NCBI GenBank assembly: GCA_001414485.1
Contig: LLEY01000045.1
Location: forward strand, 354,658 to 418,657
Direction of reading: 5' to 3'
DNA: 64,000 nt
Source: Calycina herbarum
Taxonomy: Eukaryota; Ascomycota; Leotiomycetes; Helotiales; Pezizellaceae
Positions 23,479 through 36,800 of the stretch are shown piece by piece. A program made the position numbers and the translations under genes. Numbering within the stretch: the stretch's first letter is position 1; every line of letters starts with the position of its first letter. The notes under the pieces were generated by a model. It made no database searches. It had not been told where the DNA came from and was given only the letters and a program-made list of their open reading frames with translations.

Positions 23479-23817
23479 GCGCCCTTTCTGGTTAATCTTG
23501 GTTAATCTTGGTAGGAGGTAAGGTAAGTGTTGAGGTGAGTCGGGGGGGATGATGAAGTGAGGGGATGTGTTTTGAGAGATGGCTTGGCTTGTCTTGTCTT
23601 GGGCTTGTCCGACGAGGCTTTTGGTTGAGATTTGGTCGTCTTCATTCATGTGGGGTGGTTTGGTAGGGGTGGAGGGGGTCGGTTGATGGGTTGGTTTGGT
23701 AGGGACGATTGTCGTGGTGTAGGTGTAGTTGTAGGTGAGGAGGCCACGCTGTTGAGAGACAGGCGTCTCTGGGTCAGTTTGGGGCGAGTGAGGGATGGAG
23801 GGGTTGGAGTCGAGAGG

Positions 23818-23850
23818 ATGGTTGGTTGGTTGGTTGGTTAGTTGGTTGGT
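23818..23850. repeat. (GGTT)n tetranucleotide repeat
   Basis: GGTT repeated about eight times with one interruption (GTTAGTTG). Confidence 0.85.
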
Positions 23851-23890
23851 GGGGATTTGGAGGGGATGAGTGTTGTGAATTTCGATTTGG

Positions 23891-23917
23891 TTGTCGATGT
23901 CGATGTCGATGTCGATG
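23891..23917. repeat. (GTCGAT)4 hexanucleotide repeat
   Basis: Four tandem copies of GTCGAT/GATGTC in non-coding DNA. Confidence 0.85.
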
Positions 23918-24394
23918 GAATTGGATTGGAGGGGACGAGGAGGCGCTTTTTCAGATGGGTCTTTTGGGGGTTGAGGGTTTGCGATTTGCGATTTGCACCT
24001 GGGTTTTTTGGGGTGGAGAGATGGATGGATTTAGTGGTTGGTTGTTGAGGGCCGAACGAGTGTTGTGGATGTGGTTGTGGGAAGCGGGCGAAACGAGGGG
24101 TACCAGTATATGAGGAGAGACAGAGTGAGTGGCCGGGAGGCAGAACGTCTACTACGCGGTTCTAGGTGGGTTTGGTCGCTTGGGGGTGGGGGAGTGGCGA
24201 ATCTTTTCTTGGGATTCCTCCTTTGCGAGGTTCTCTATGCTTCTCGCTAGATATATTCATGTTCAAGTGGTTGGAGAGGCATGGATGGCTAGACTAATGG
24301 GAAAGAATCGTGAGGTAGCATTGCAAGGTTGTTATTGGGTGTGGTAGATGAAGTCGGCTGAGCAGTGATTCGGTGAGCAAGATTATAGCTTCTT

Positions 24395-25436
24395 ATTAGA
24401 CCTTTTTTTTTATTTAGGCAAATATAGATTCTGCTGGCAAAAACAAAAAAGTTAGCCTTAGACTAAAAAGCTCTTCTTTAGAAGTAGCTGTATCTAGCTT
24501 ATTTGAAATACTAGAATAAAATTTATATAAAATATATAAAGTATAATTACAAGTAGAGCTATCTAAATATAAACCTTTTTTTTTTTAATAGCGCTTATAT
24601 CAAAGAAAATAAAGTTAAATTTAGATTATAAAAATAAAAGAAATACTATAATATATTAATTAAGCTTATATATATAACGGTTTACACCCGAAGAGTACTC
24701 GGTCTACCGACCTTCGTATAAACGTGACCTTACGTAACCTCGATGTAAAGAGTTCTAACATCGTCCTAATAACCGGTAATTACATATAGCCTCTACGTAT
24801 AAAACCCCTTTCCTTATACGTAGAATAGACTTCTTCTCTTTTCTTCCTTAGTTAATTCTTCTTATAATAAGATAATCTTATCTATTAACCTCTTTATATT
24901 CAGCTTATAATATTAGAATTAACTTATTCTTTCTTATATTCGTTTATTAAGTATATTAAACGAACTATATATAGTAGATTCTACGAACTCTTCTTATATA
25001 TATAGTATAAGTATAAAAATCCTTTATAGTTAAAATACACGGTTTTATACGAATATAACAGTCTAAAGTATATAGTAGACGGCTATAAATACGATAGTCT
25101 AAAGTATATAATAGACGACTATAAATATAATAGAGTATATAAACTTAGTAGACGTATAAGGACCTGTATAAGAACCTCCGTAGTAGTTAATAGACGTATT
25201 TAACTAGTAGTAGCGAGAGATATAGCTTCTTACTAAAAGTTAAAACCAGTTAATAGCGAACCTTTCTAGCTAATAAGACGAAGCTCTTATAAGACTCGAA
25301 GTAAGACTTTCTCTCTCTAAAAGGAACGAAACTACCTCTCTATAACCTACGTCTACTTCTATACTAGCCTTAGTTATAAATACTAATTATAAGCTAAAAT
25401 ACTACCTTCTATACCTAGAAAGATATAATAGAAGTA
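24395..25436. mobile_element. AT-rich LTR-retroelement-like remnant
   Basis: No protein motif is readable with confidence. A stretch from about 24,677 (AACGGTTTACACCCGAAGAG) to about 25,050 has the look of an LTR. It is followed by an imperfect direct repeat of about 45 bp (GTCTAAAGTATATAGTAGACG, two copies near 25,050-25,130) and by sequence that runs into the gag-like region continuing after the pogo insertion at 25,437. It may be the 5' end of the Gypsy element read at 26,565-28,825. Confidence 0.35.
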
Positions 25437-26562
25437 ACGTGTTTCACAAGCGAGCTGGCTATATAAGCGAGCTAGCTACTTTTCCGAACAACTTATTTTT
25501 AAATATAAATTACTTAACACTAGAATATGCTATTATATTATATAAGATACTATAAGATTATTCAGAGTCGTTACTATCTTTAGTATCTACTATTTCTACT
25601 TAACAAGTATAAGAATTGTATCTAATTTTACTACAACGCCTATAATGTCTTACTACTCGAACCTTCTTTTTTATCTCTCCGCTACTCTTCTGATCGCTAT
25701 TTTCTATAGAAGTAATTAAACTAATTACCTTCTCTACTGTTAATGTCTCTTAACTCTGAATATATTTCCTTTTACAACTCTTACGCTTAGTTATCTTACG
25801 AAGATCTATAATTTCTTTCCGTATTAACACTATTATCTAACCTGTCGTATTAACTCCTTAAATAACTATAACCTATTCGCGATTGCTTAGCTGAACTTTT
25901 TTACGTCTCCCGCGTATCTCTGAACTTGTAATAATAAGCTAAGATGATATAACACTTATTATAAAACCTGTCTTATTGAAATTATATATATCCTCGTCTA
26001 TAATACTATGTTTGTTCTTAAATAACTATATAAGTGTAAATCATAGGCTAATAATCTGCGGATCTTTAATCAAAGCTTACTAATAATTATAAGAACAACT
26101 CTATCGAGTTTTTAGCTTAGGTATACGCCGAATAAAGTTGTCTAGCCAGTTCCTACCTATAGGCTGTCTGTCGCGCTCCTTTAGTAAGTTATTAGCTATA
26201 TCTCGTACTATATCCTTTGTAGGCGAAAACTCTCTTAAATCCTGCTTTAATATATATCTAATTATCGCCTCCTTCTCTAGCTTCGTAAGTTTCTTCGAAT
26301 TAGGCTCGCAATCGCGTCTTAGTTAGATTCCGGCGTGTCGGCTTGAAATAGTAGATCGAGGAGTATTATAGGCTTTCGTAGCGCTTCGTTAAGTAATTAA
26401 CGCGTCGTTTTCAAGTGCTTAGATAGCTAAGTTGATCTTGTTTTCGTTGGGAGACATTTAGGCGTTGTTTAGTAGAGATAATATAACTAGAAGTTAATAA
26501 TCGTTATAAAGTTTGAAAAGTGGCTAGCTCGCTTATATAGCCAGCTCGCTTATGAAACACGT
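25437..26562 (-). mobile_element. pogo/Fot-like DNA transposon P1, internally deleted
   Basis: A 1,126-bp element with inverted termini of about 48 bp beginning ACGTGTTTCA, flanked by TA on both sides as expected for Tc1/mariner/pogo insertion. On the minus strand a transposase N-terminus is legible, starting near 26,456: HTH region, CEPNSKKLTKLEKEAI, then RNWLDNFIRR and DIYNFNKTGF, where the last motif is the first catalytic Asp region altered by RIP. The text then jumps to a lysine-rich C-terminal piece, so the rest of the catalytic core is missing. Complete relatives in this window are about 1,860 bp. It is inserted within the gag-like part of a Gypsy element. Confidence 0.8.
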
Positions 26563-26564
26563 TA

Positions 26565-28825
26565 TACCTAACCTCTTTTCTTAATTCGAAGGCCTTTTAT
26601 AAGTAAAGTTAGAAATAGATAGTCTATTAATTAAAGAAGAGAAAGAGAGAGTTTAGTATACCTTTAGACGACTCTTAGAAGACGTAGCTATAAGGATTTT
26701 CCTCTAGATAGAATACGCTTATTTATAAAGTAAGTTTATAGTTTTAGAATTTATAGAATAGCTTTATATAGTGTTCTATAACCCTTAACTATAGTAAAAA
26801 GTACTTAGCTAGATTAACTAAATAAAGTAAGACTAATAGTCTTTTAGCGAATTTCTTAACGAATTTGATTAGCTAATCTAAGAAGCTTCTAGCTAGAGAT
26901 AGGACGACGTAATTAAGAAGGGTTACTTAAAAGCTATTCTTAGTATAAAGCTAATTACTATAACTATTAGTATTTAAGAAGATAGTACTTATAATAGATA
27001 CTATAGATAATTATAAATAATTACTAATTAGTTAAACGAAGTTGCTAAACTTATAACTTAGTAAATAAAGAAGCTACGAACGACTTTGTCTAGAGCTAGA
27101 GCTATATAGAATTAAGCTACGTATAAATTAAAAGATAGTTTCTTATATAATATAATAGACTAGGAACTAACTATAGTAGTAGCCTCTACTTAACTAAAAG
27201 AACTATAATAGAGCTTAGATAAAGTTCTTATTAAAAGAAGAAGCTTAGGCCTCTGCTTAATATATAGACTTAAGAGATACTAAGTCTAGGACTATAAGAC
27301 GAAGATAAAGTAGATAATAAAGACAGCGTTACTTAAATAAATAAAGAAGGTCTAAGTAGCTTCTATCTAAAAGAAAGACGAAGACGTTAAAAGAAAAGAT
27401 ATAAAAGAAAAAGAAAGGATTATAAAGGTCTCTAACTTTAACTCTAATAATTTAAGAAAAGAATAACTTTTAATAAAAGATACTATTAGAAGTAGAAGAA
27501 GGTTTTAAAAGAAGTAGTAGAAGAATAGATTAAGTTCTAAGAGAAGTTAATAAATAGTCTTCTGTTTTTAGTTTCTACGTTAGTTAATAAAGAATATTTT
27601 ATAAAGACTCTTCTTAACTCTAGATATTAATTATATAGACTTATTAGCTTCTTCTTTACTACTTAGAATAATCTTTAATATATTTCTATCTCTTCTTAAG
27701 AGCTCTCTAGCTTTAATACTCTCTTAGATAATATAGTAATAGAAGTCGCTACTATCTCTTTAGATATTAATAGATATTATAAAGCTAGGTTATTTCTTTA
27801 TATTATTCCTTACTTAGAGTTATATAATATAATTCTAAGACTCTTCTAGATTATTAAATAAGATATTTAAATTAATAGTTCTACTTCTAAATATATTATC
27901 TTCTTAATAAATATACTTATATAAAATTAAGTTAAAATTCTAGAAGTAGCTTAAATTCTATTAATTACTAGCTTATCTCTATTAAAGCTTTTTAGATAAT
28001 AATAAATAAGTCTTACTAAAATATATAAGTGTTCTTAGCTAGCTTATAAGATATTACTAAGACTCTTAAAAAGACGAAGAAGACGAAAACGGATTCTTAA
28101 ACAAAGCTACTACTATAATTCTAGGATTATCTTAGTACTTTTAGCTTAAAAGACTTAGATAAAGTACCTCCTTTATAAGACAATAGAATAGACTACTAGA
28201 TTAAACTTATAAAATAAGATAGAAAGAAAGCTATAGTATCTTAGAGGCTACTTTATAATATATCTTATAATAAACTTCTTATTCTCTAAAAAATACTTAT
28301 AAAGTATATAGACAAAGACTAGATTCGAGTTAGTAACTCTTCTACTACTACTTCTATACTCTTTATATAAAAGCTAAGAGAAGGTCTATAGTTCTATATT
28401 AATTACTATACTTTAAATAAAGTTATATAAAAGAACTAGTACTTACTTCCTCTAATCTATAAAACCTTATAATAAGTAAAGAAGGTAAAACAGTATATAA
28501 AACTTAATATAAGCTAAGCTTTTTACTAAATCTAGATTATAAAAGAAGATAAATAGAAGATAGGCTTTTATATAAGATATAGATTATATAAATAGATAGT
28601 TACCTCTTTTAGACTTATAAATATACTAAGTACGTTCTAAAGATATATTAACTAGATATTATAGAAATACCTAGATAACTTCTACTTTACTTATATAAAT
28701 AATATTCTAATCTTTATAAATAGAACTTATAAAAAGTATAAAGAATAAGTTAAACTAGTTTTAAAGAAGCTTAAAGATATAAGACTCTTTTTTAATATTA
28801 ATAAATACGAATTCTTAGTTATATA
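26565..28825 (+). mobile_element. Gypsy retrotransposon relic: gag to reverse transcriptase
   Basis: Read on the + strand through RIP stops. A gag-like region lies near 26,580-27,100 (FLNEFD, then DDVIKKGYLKAILSIKLI). Reverse transcriptase lies near 28,390-28,815, with INYYTLNKVT, LNISQAFYQI, TFQRYINQIL and YINNILIF; the last is the YxDD box with Asp changed to Asn, followed by the KCEF equivalent NKYEF. The element stops there at pogo element P2. The sequence on the far side of P2 is an integrase C-terminus that matches another Gypsy lineage in the window, so RNase H and most of the integrase are absent. No protein could be made. Confidence 0.78.
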
Positions 28826-30685
28826 ACGTGGTTTATTATCAAGTCGCTTATATTATTAAGTCGTCTACTTTTCTCTATATTCTACTCTACTAACTTTAAC
28901 ACGCGTTTTCTTAACTACTATAAATAGAAGTTTAAACTAAAGAAGCTTGAATTATTCTAGCTATTAAAGCTATTCGTTTATCTAAGATAATAAATACTTA
29001 GACTATAGTAAAACTATATAAGGTCTTTAGAACTATACTTAAGAATAGAATAGCTAGCTGAACTTCTTACGACGAAACACGACCTAATTATTATAAATTA
29101 ACTATACTAGAAAAGAAGGTAATTTCTCGGAATATATTTAAGCTAGATTCTAGAGAGTTTATACTACGGCTTACTAGTATAGAAGATATAGCTAATTTTA
29201 TCCTAGAATTAAGAAGAGTAGAACGTATTAGTAAGCTCTAGGCTTATTAATTTATATAACGATAACTAGCTTTTAAGACGTGTTTTAATCGCGTTTACGA
29301 TTTCTAAAGAGCCTTATACGAAGATCCTAAGCTAATTAGCGCGTAGTTTCGACTAGTAGAAAATATAAGAGTAAAATATAAGATTTTAGACTACGACTTC
29401 TATAACTTCGATAAGACTAGGTTTATAATAGATATAATCTACGCTATAATAGTTATAACCTACGTAGATCGATATAGTAGAGATAAGGCAGTTTAGCTAG
29501 AGAATAGAGAATAGGCTATAGCTATTACTTATATTAATAGTAAAGACTAGAGTGTTTCTCTATTTTTAGTAGTTTAAGAGAAGAATAATCTTACGAACTA
29601 GTATATCGACGGCGGCCTTCTACTTAACTAGGTTATTAAACTAATAAGTAATAGGTAGATAAATAATAAAATAGGTCTAGAATAGTTAAAACACTTTAAT
29701 AAATATACTACTACTTATATAAAGAGGCTATATTAAATACTTATTCTTAATAGATATAAGAGTTACGAATCAGCTAAGTTCTAAGAATACGATAAGATAT
29801 ATAATATTATAACTCTTAGACTACCTCTCTACTTATTCTATCTAACCTAGCTACTTAATATTAGATACTTTAGTATCTTAAAGCAGGTATATAGTCGGTA
29901 GATTAAGACGTTTATTAAGGCTTATATTAACTATATTATAAAGGTAGCGTTCTTTCTAGCTTTTATAGTAGTATATAAGGAATTAATAACAGCCTAAAAC
30001 GCTTAGGCTAGATTTCGTAGAGCTGGCTTAGTATATTTCAACCGATAGACTATGATTTTAAAGCTTAATATAAAGTTATAAACTCTAATACTCTCTAGAC
30101 TCTCTACTACTAATACTAACCCTTAGGTCTCTTAGACCTCTTCTAATCTAGCTAAAGCTCTTTTATAAATAACTCTTATTTGAAATCGAATTACCTATTA
30201 CTAAGAAAGCTCGCTAACTCTACTTTTTAAGATAGTTACTATGTTAGTAAAGAGTATAGAGAGAATAGCTTATAAAATAACTCTTTTATCTACGGAGATA
30301 TATATACTTCGAGTAGTAAACGAAGCTCTAAGCAAGCGTTATAGAGCTAAAAAGGCTCGTATACGTTAAAGTAGTATACTTATTATATAGAATATATAAG
30401 ATGTTATATTATAAAAGAACGTAGATAAGCAGATACGACGCGACGTATATATAGCGGAAGAGAGTCGTAAGAAGAGATAATTATCTAAGTAGTACTATAG
30501 AATTTATAGAAAAGCTAGTTATAATATACGAACTTATTAAAAAGCTATAGATATATCTAGTTTATTAGATTCTAATTAGTTTTAGTTAATTTAATATATT
30601 ATAGTTGATTTATTAATATTTAAAGTTTAATACTAAGGAAAAGTAGACGACTTAATAATATAGACGACTTAATAATAAACTACGT
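28826..30685 (+). mobile_element. pogo/Fot-like DNA transposon P2, full length, RIP-mutated
   Basis: Exactly 1,860 bp between TA duplications (28,824-28,825 and 30,686-30,687). The inverted termini begin ACGTGGTTTATTATC and ACGTAGTTTATTATT, and contain a doubled AAGTCGYYTA-type motif before CTTTTC. On the + strand the transposase reads through about two dozen stops: the N-terminal helix-turn-helix region (ILAIKAIRLSK), the CENP-B-like region, YDFYNFDKTRF (first Asp motif, normally FDETGF) and LILNRYKS (second motif, normally LDGHxSH). RIP has destroyed both motifs. The element is defective. Confidence 0.88.
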
Positions 30686-31033
30686 TAGTTATACTATTTT
30701 ATACTAACTTTAGATATAAACTAATAGTATATTAAGAACTATTAACTTTAATAATAAATAACTAACTTACTTAAATTTAAGTCTTAAAAATCAAAAGGCT
30801 ATATAAGAAAGTAGTAGAAGATTTATAGTTTATAGTAAAACGAAATATATACTACTATAATAAACAACGTAGTTAGAAGCTAACGTTAAAAGAGAGAGAT
30901 AAAGTTTACTTAATATAGAAAAATATTAATACTAAGAGACTTAGTAATAAACTAAACTATAAGAAACTAGGACTATTTAGAATTAAGTAATTTAGAAGAT
31001 CTTTAAATTATAAATTAGTACTATTATAAACTA

Positions 31034-32893
31034 ACGTATATATATAGCGAACCGGCTAAACAAGCGAACCGGCTAAAACCTCGCGCCTCTACTACACCTC
31101 TACTAAATATTAAATTTCTCTATAATAAACGATATCTTAGAAAAATAACGAAAGCCGGTTAGTCTTAGCTATCTAGGCTATGTAAAAAGACCTAAATTTA
31201 CGTACTCGAGCTGCTACGAGAACCTATTCTATAGATTACTAGAAGCTAGGTCGATATTTACTTAGTATACCTTTATAATATAATATTCTAGCTAATTCAC
31301 AGAAAATAACCGAGCTAGAGGAATTAGTACTTGTTTAACATATCCTTAACCTAGCTATAAAAGGATTTCCTCCGCGGATATCTATAGTTAAGGATATAGT
31401 AAATCGACTTCTTAAAGTATACGACGCGCTACGCGTCGGAACGCGTTAGACTTCTAACTTTGTTAAGCGCTGTCTAGAACTCTAGACACGCTTCTAACGA
31501 AAATACAACTACTAGAGAGCTAAGTACGAAGACTTAGAAGTTATTTATAGCTGGTTTAAGCTTATACGAAGCATAGTAGCGAAGTATAGAATCTACGATA
31601 TAGATATCTATAACTTTAATAAGACCGGGTTTATAATAGATATTATCTCAACTACGATAGTTATTATAAGCTTAGAAGAACGTGTAAGAGTAAAAAGAGT
31701 ATAGCCTAGTAATTAGAAATAGGTTATAGTAATCTAGAGAGTTAATATCTAAGGCTAGAGTGTTCTACTATTTATAATTATTACCGTGAAAAATTATCTC
31801 GCTTCTTAGTACTAAAATAGTAGATTTCTACCTAACTAGGTAATTGCTATTACTAAAAATAGTTAGATAATAAATAAGAAAGATATAGATTAGATTTAAT
31901 ATTTTAAGAAGTATACTAAGTCTCGATCTATTAGTAGTTATCGCTTATTAGTCCTCGACGGCTATAAAAGCTACTATTCTAACGAGTTTAAGAAATATTA
32001 TAAGGAAAATAATATTATTACTCTTTATATATCTGCTTATTCTTCTTATATACTCTAGCTACTCGACGTTAGCTATTTTAGCTCTTTAAAAAAGGTATAT
32101 AGTTAGTAAATTAAAGATATAATATAGGCTTAGATTATCTATATTACTAAGAATGATTTCTTTCCTACCTTCTACGCTATATTTAATATTATAATAATAG
32201 AAAGTAATATCTAAGGAGGGTTCCGAGGGGCTAGGCCTCTTCTATTCGACCTAGAAAGTGTGATTTCTATACTTAATCTTAAGCTAAAGACGCTAATGCC
32301 TCTAAACTCCCCCCTGTGTTCTACTTAGTCTTAGGTTTCCTAGATACTAAATAACCCTACTAAAGCCTTATTATAGACTATATTTATTAAAGATCGAATT
32401 TCCTACTACTAAAGTAGCTCTCTAACCTCTATTTACAAGGCTATTAACTAGTTTACAAAGGGTATATTAAAAGCAATATACTAGATAGTACTATTAAAAG
32501 CTAAGAACTAGAGACTTTAATAAGTAAATAAAGTACTAAGTAAGCGCCGTAGAGCTAAAAAAACACGCCTATAGTAAGAAGGATCACTTAGCTAATAGGA
32601 AGCGTAGGACCTATAGGATAATAGAGACGTTAGTAAGCAGGTAATATAGGAAATAAAGAGAAGTAGTAGTTAGAAGCTAAGAGAAGAATCACGTATATAG
32701 CGCTATAGCAACTGCGGAGAGACTAGTTATAATATATATACCTGTAATATTATAGAAGAAGTATTTAAGAAAGAGATTTCTAAGTAGTTTTAATTAATTA
32801 GAGGCGTTATAGTAGAGTTACTATAATTTTAATCGCGAGCGTAGAAAATTTTAGCCGGTTCGCTTATTTAGCCGGTTCGCTATATATACACGT
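31034..32893 (+). mobile_element. pogo/Fot-like DNA transposon P3, full length, RIP-mutated
   Basis: Exactly 1,860 bp, TA duplications at 31,032-31,033 and 32,894-32,895. The inverted termini begin ACGT and carry two copies of GCGAACCGGCTAAA. The + strand transposase is legible with stops, including DIYNFNKTGF near 31,604-31,635 and a damaged second motif near 31,945. Host sequence on both sides is the Gypsy chromovirus 1. Confidence 0.87.
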
Positions 32894-33220
32894 TATAAAT
32901 ATATACTTAGTATTTTATATATCTCTACTTAAACTAGTACTACTAGGAGTACTACTAGCCTTACTTATAGAAATCTAACCTCTTAACCTAAATACTAAAT
33001 ATAAAGTTAAAAGAATTTTAAACTACTATATTATTAGAAGTAAGATTAAGTACTTAATAAAATACATAGATTATCTATACTTAGAAAACACTTAGAAGCT
33101 AAAAAGCAACCTTAACTAGTACTTAGTAGAACTTTAGAAATTCTACTAGCGAAACCTAGGTTTACTTATATCTTATAGTTAAAAGAGAAGGTCTCTAAAA
33201 AAGCTAGGTTAAGACCTAGC

Positions 33221-33683
33221 TATAACGAAACCGGTTTCTAACTTATAAAGGTATCGAGTTCAGCGGTTAGTATATAGATAAAGAAGATAACTATTATATA
33301 GTGTTTACTCGGAGGTAAACTCGTTACTTATATCAAAGATATTAAAGCAAAGTAATAAGATTAATAACTAAAGTTAAGTACGAAGCTTCTATCTAATAGT
33401 AGACGTGCTAGTCTTATATAGAACCTTCGTTCTCTAAGTATACTACTTATATCGCTTATATCGCTTATATCGCTTACGATTAGAGCGATTAAGATAATAT
33501 AGGCGATTGTATTACGTAACCGTATATAACTTCTAATAGTCTTATAATAGTAAGATTCTAAAATCTTTAAATACTTTCTATATTACTAATTCCCTCTTAT
33601 ATTACCTTCTATTCCCTAGATATTATACCTTATTCTATTAAAACGCTATCTAGACTACTTACTATATTCTATGATTTATAATA
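33221..33683 (-). repeat. LTR of Gypsy 2 (its 3' LTR), 463 bp
   Basis: Begins TATAACG and ends ATAATA: RIP-altered TG...CA. Preceded by CTAGC, the left half of the Gypsy 2 target duplication. Closely similar to the LTR at 43,196-43,667, including the segment around GTACGAAGCTTCTATCTAA. Confidence 0.88.
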
Positions 33684-33815
33684 CTATTCTCTTCTTAGAC
33701 TAGCGTACCTCTACGCTTAAGTATAGCCTAAGAAATATTACTAAGAGGTAGATAACCTTTCTTTTCTTCTATTATATTATTAACACTTATTTATAAAGAT
33801 AGACTTAAATAATAT

Positions 33816-36800
33816 TATTATTATTATTATTCTTACGCTACGTAGGCCGTAGGCCGAGCTCTAAGAGTAAGCAGTATATCTTCTATTCTAGTTTATAATA
33901 CCTTTTAGCCTATTCTTCTTCGCCTCTCGAGTTTCTTTATAAGCGTGCGATACTTCTTCCTTAATTCCTACTACTGTCTATTCAGAGCTCTTCTCTCCGA
34001 CCCGGTGATAAACTAGGGGGGTGGGTTAAAGTACTTAACTGCTAAAGCGTGTGTTAGTAGTATAGAGAGCGCCTAGGCGCTCTCTTAAAACTAGCGGAGC
34101 TAGGGTCTTACTCTCCGGCGCGCCTCGGCCCTCTCTTCCTCTTCCTCTCTTTCTCTTACCTCTTCCTCGCCTTCCTCTCTGTTCTCTTCGAGCAATTCCA
34201 GCGCTAGCCTATATTCCTGAAGTCTTCTAAGCCTAAGCAGCTAGGTAGTAATTCTCGGCGCTAGCTTCCTATTCGCTAGTGCTTCTCTAAGCTCTCTTAG
34301 GTCTCTAATACTCTTTCTAAGGACTCTTATAAGTGCTTCTCTCTCTTATAGAATGTCTTAGTAGAACAGTACTAGATGCCTCACCGTCTCTCTTCCGCCC
34401 GCGTATATATACTATAGTATTAGCTAGCCTAGTACTCTTCTTATAAAGAGGAAGGCGTTAAGCTCTATTGCCCCTGTTCTTACCTAGACGAGTAGCGAGC
34501 TCTTTGCCTTAGTAAGCCCTTTATAGACTTTCCGTAGCTCCTAGCTTACTAGGTCTACCTTATCTAACGCTTTTATATACCGTATCGGGTTCTTCTCTCG
34601 AGCTCTCTTTCTTTAAGCCTCTAGGCGTTCCTATTACTCTATAAGCGTAGTATTATATCTAAAACCTTCTCTTTCTATTCTCTACTCTTCTTCTTATGCT
34701 TGCCTCGCTCTCTAGGAGTATAGTATCGCTTTTTCTAGCTTTAATAGTCTTCCTCTTCTTCTTCTTAGCTATGCAGCTATATTCTTATAAGTACCTTAGA
34801 TTAGCTTTCCTAGTTAAGACGTTTGGAATTTCTTTTTAAAAGCAGCTACTTAAAGGTTAAGGTAGAGGTCTACTAGGGCGTAGTCTATCTCTACCTCTAG
34901 GCTCCGGATTAGAGTGGCTTTATATACTCCTATTACTACTTATAAACACTTCGATTATTATATAGAGAAGCTTCTTACTATCCCCTTTACACTCCCTTCT
35001 TTTAGCGTTACGTAGTACTAAGCTAACACTCTGTACGTAATTACGCTTCTTATTACTACTACGTATATTTGCCTTATACGGTGGTAATCGACGCTCTACG
35101 TCTTACTAGCGAGCCTTATAAGCGCAAAGGTCTGCGTTGTAAGCTTCTTCCGTACCCTCTCTCTATACGCTTTCTAGTTTAGTTTCTTATCGAGCTTAAC
35201 TCTAAAGAACCTTATATACTCGACTAGTATAAGCCTTACCTCTCTGAACTGTACTGTTTCTTTCTATAGAGCCCTCGTTCTTATAAAGTATATAAGTACT
35301 ATCTTTTCTAGGCTAAAAGCTATCCCTCGCTTATTTACTTACTCGTTATATACTGTCTAAGCTAACTTAAGTATTCTATAGTTTACTACTATACTCTTTG
35401 ATATTATAAGTAGGTTTATATTATCTACGAAGCCTACTATAATTAGCCTATCGATCCTCGCTAGGTTATCGTATAGTATTAAGATAAAAAGGATAAACAG
35501 TATTAGAGATAGTACTAATTCTTATAGTACTCCTTATCCTAGGCTTCTTTCGTCCGCGAACCTTCTATTAAAGAATAGCGTAGCTTTATATCTTAAGAGA
35601 AAGCTTCCTATCTAGGTTACTACCTACTATAGCACTTTCTTCTCTCTTAGAGTATAGAGTAGCTACGTATAATCTACTCTGTTAAATGCTCTTACTATAT
35701 CTAACTAAGCTAGGGACGCGTAGCTCTTATTTTTCTACGCTATATATACTCTCTCTATTACTATTCTAATCGCTAGTTCCGTGTTCCTATACTTCCGATT
35801 ACCTATTTACATCCCTAGGAGTATTATAGCGTCTTCTGCGAGCTTTGTAAGCCTCTACGCTATTACCTTCTTAAGAATCTTACCTATAGTTAAGAGTAGC
35901 GCTATTAGCCGGTAGGCCTCTACTTTGCTTTATTCCTCTATTATTTTACCTGGTTTTCTAAGTACTACTACTTTCGCGCGGCAGAAGTGGGACGGGAAGT
36001 GTTATAAGTAGAAGCTCGCTTCTGCTATTACTACGAGTATCTCTCGAAGTAGCTTATTACACGCTTTTAGAAAGCCGTTCGTAAGTATATCGAACCCTAG
36101 TGCTTTCTATAGTATTAATCTTATAGCTGCCTTAATACATTTCTTAGTTACCTGCTAGCTTACTTCGTACTCCTAGGAGAAGCTCTTAGAGCTCTATTCC
36201 CTGTTTAGGATACTAGAGTAGTTAGCTGTTGATTCTAGGAAGAACTTCTCTATAAGAATACAAGCCTTATCCTCGTAGTTCTCGCCTTTTACTCTACTAA
36301 GCGAGGTAAGTGTTAGTAGTACTAGTGCTTCAGGTTTTATATGTCCTTTAAGACGTACCTACTTTTCAAGTGTCTATAGTTTCCTGTCGTCTTTTGCTGC
36401 CTCTATAAGTGCCCCTCTCTAGCTCTTCGTCTTTGCTTTTCTACTTATTATTTAGAGCTTTTAAAGAGCGTCGTCGAGCTGTTTTCTTAAGCTTCTCGTA
36501 CGTAGCTCTCTCTAGGTTCTTTCGTACTTTCTTACTTCGTTTAACGCCTCTTTAACCTCTGTATTCTACTAGGGTTACGCTCTCCCTCTATCTGGCTTTT
36601 AAAGCGGCGTCGAGGCTTAAGCTATTTGTTAAAGCTCTTCTACAAGCTTCTCAACGGCTCTCTCAAGCTCTTATACGTTCCGGATTACTAGTATTACAAG
36701 GTAATTAGCCTCTGCCTTTACTAACACTTCGTCTATTAGCTTCTAGCTATAGCTGAGTATCTATAGTATCTCTCTTTCTTCTCCAGCTACTATCGTAAGA

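Larger units (their letters stand above)
22818..24390. other. G/T-rich intergenic strip before the AT-rich block
   Basis: The + strand is strikingly G- and T-rich (GGTTG, GGGAG and GATTG words) for about 1.4 kb. Open frames here are composition artefacts. Simple repeats at 23,421-23,478, 23,818-23,850 and 23,891-23,917 are listed separately. The strip ends abruptly at the start of the RIP block near 24,390. Confidence 0.6.

Noticed and set aside
26138..26326. 62-codon open frame on the + strand inside the AT block
   Set aside because: It is the antisense of the pogo P1 transposase, whose readable protein is on the minus strand.
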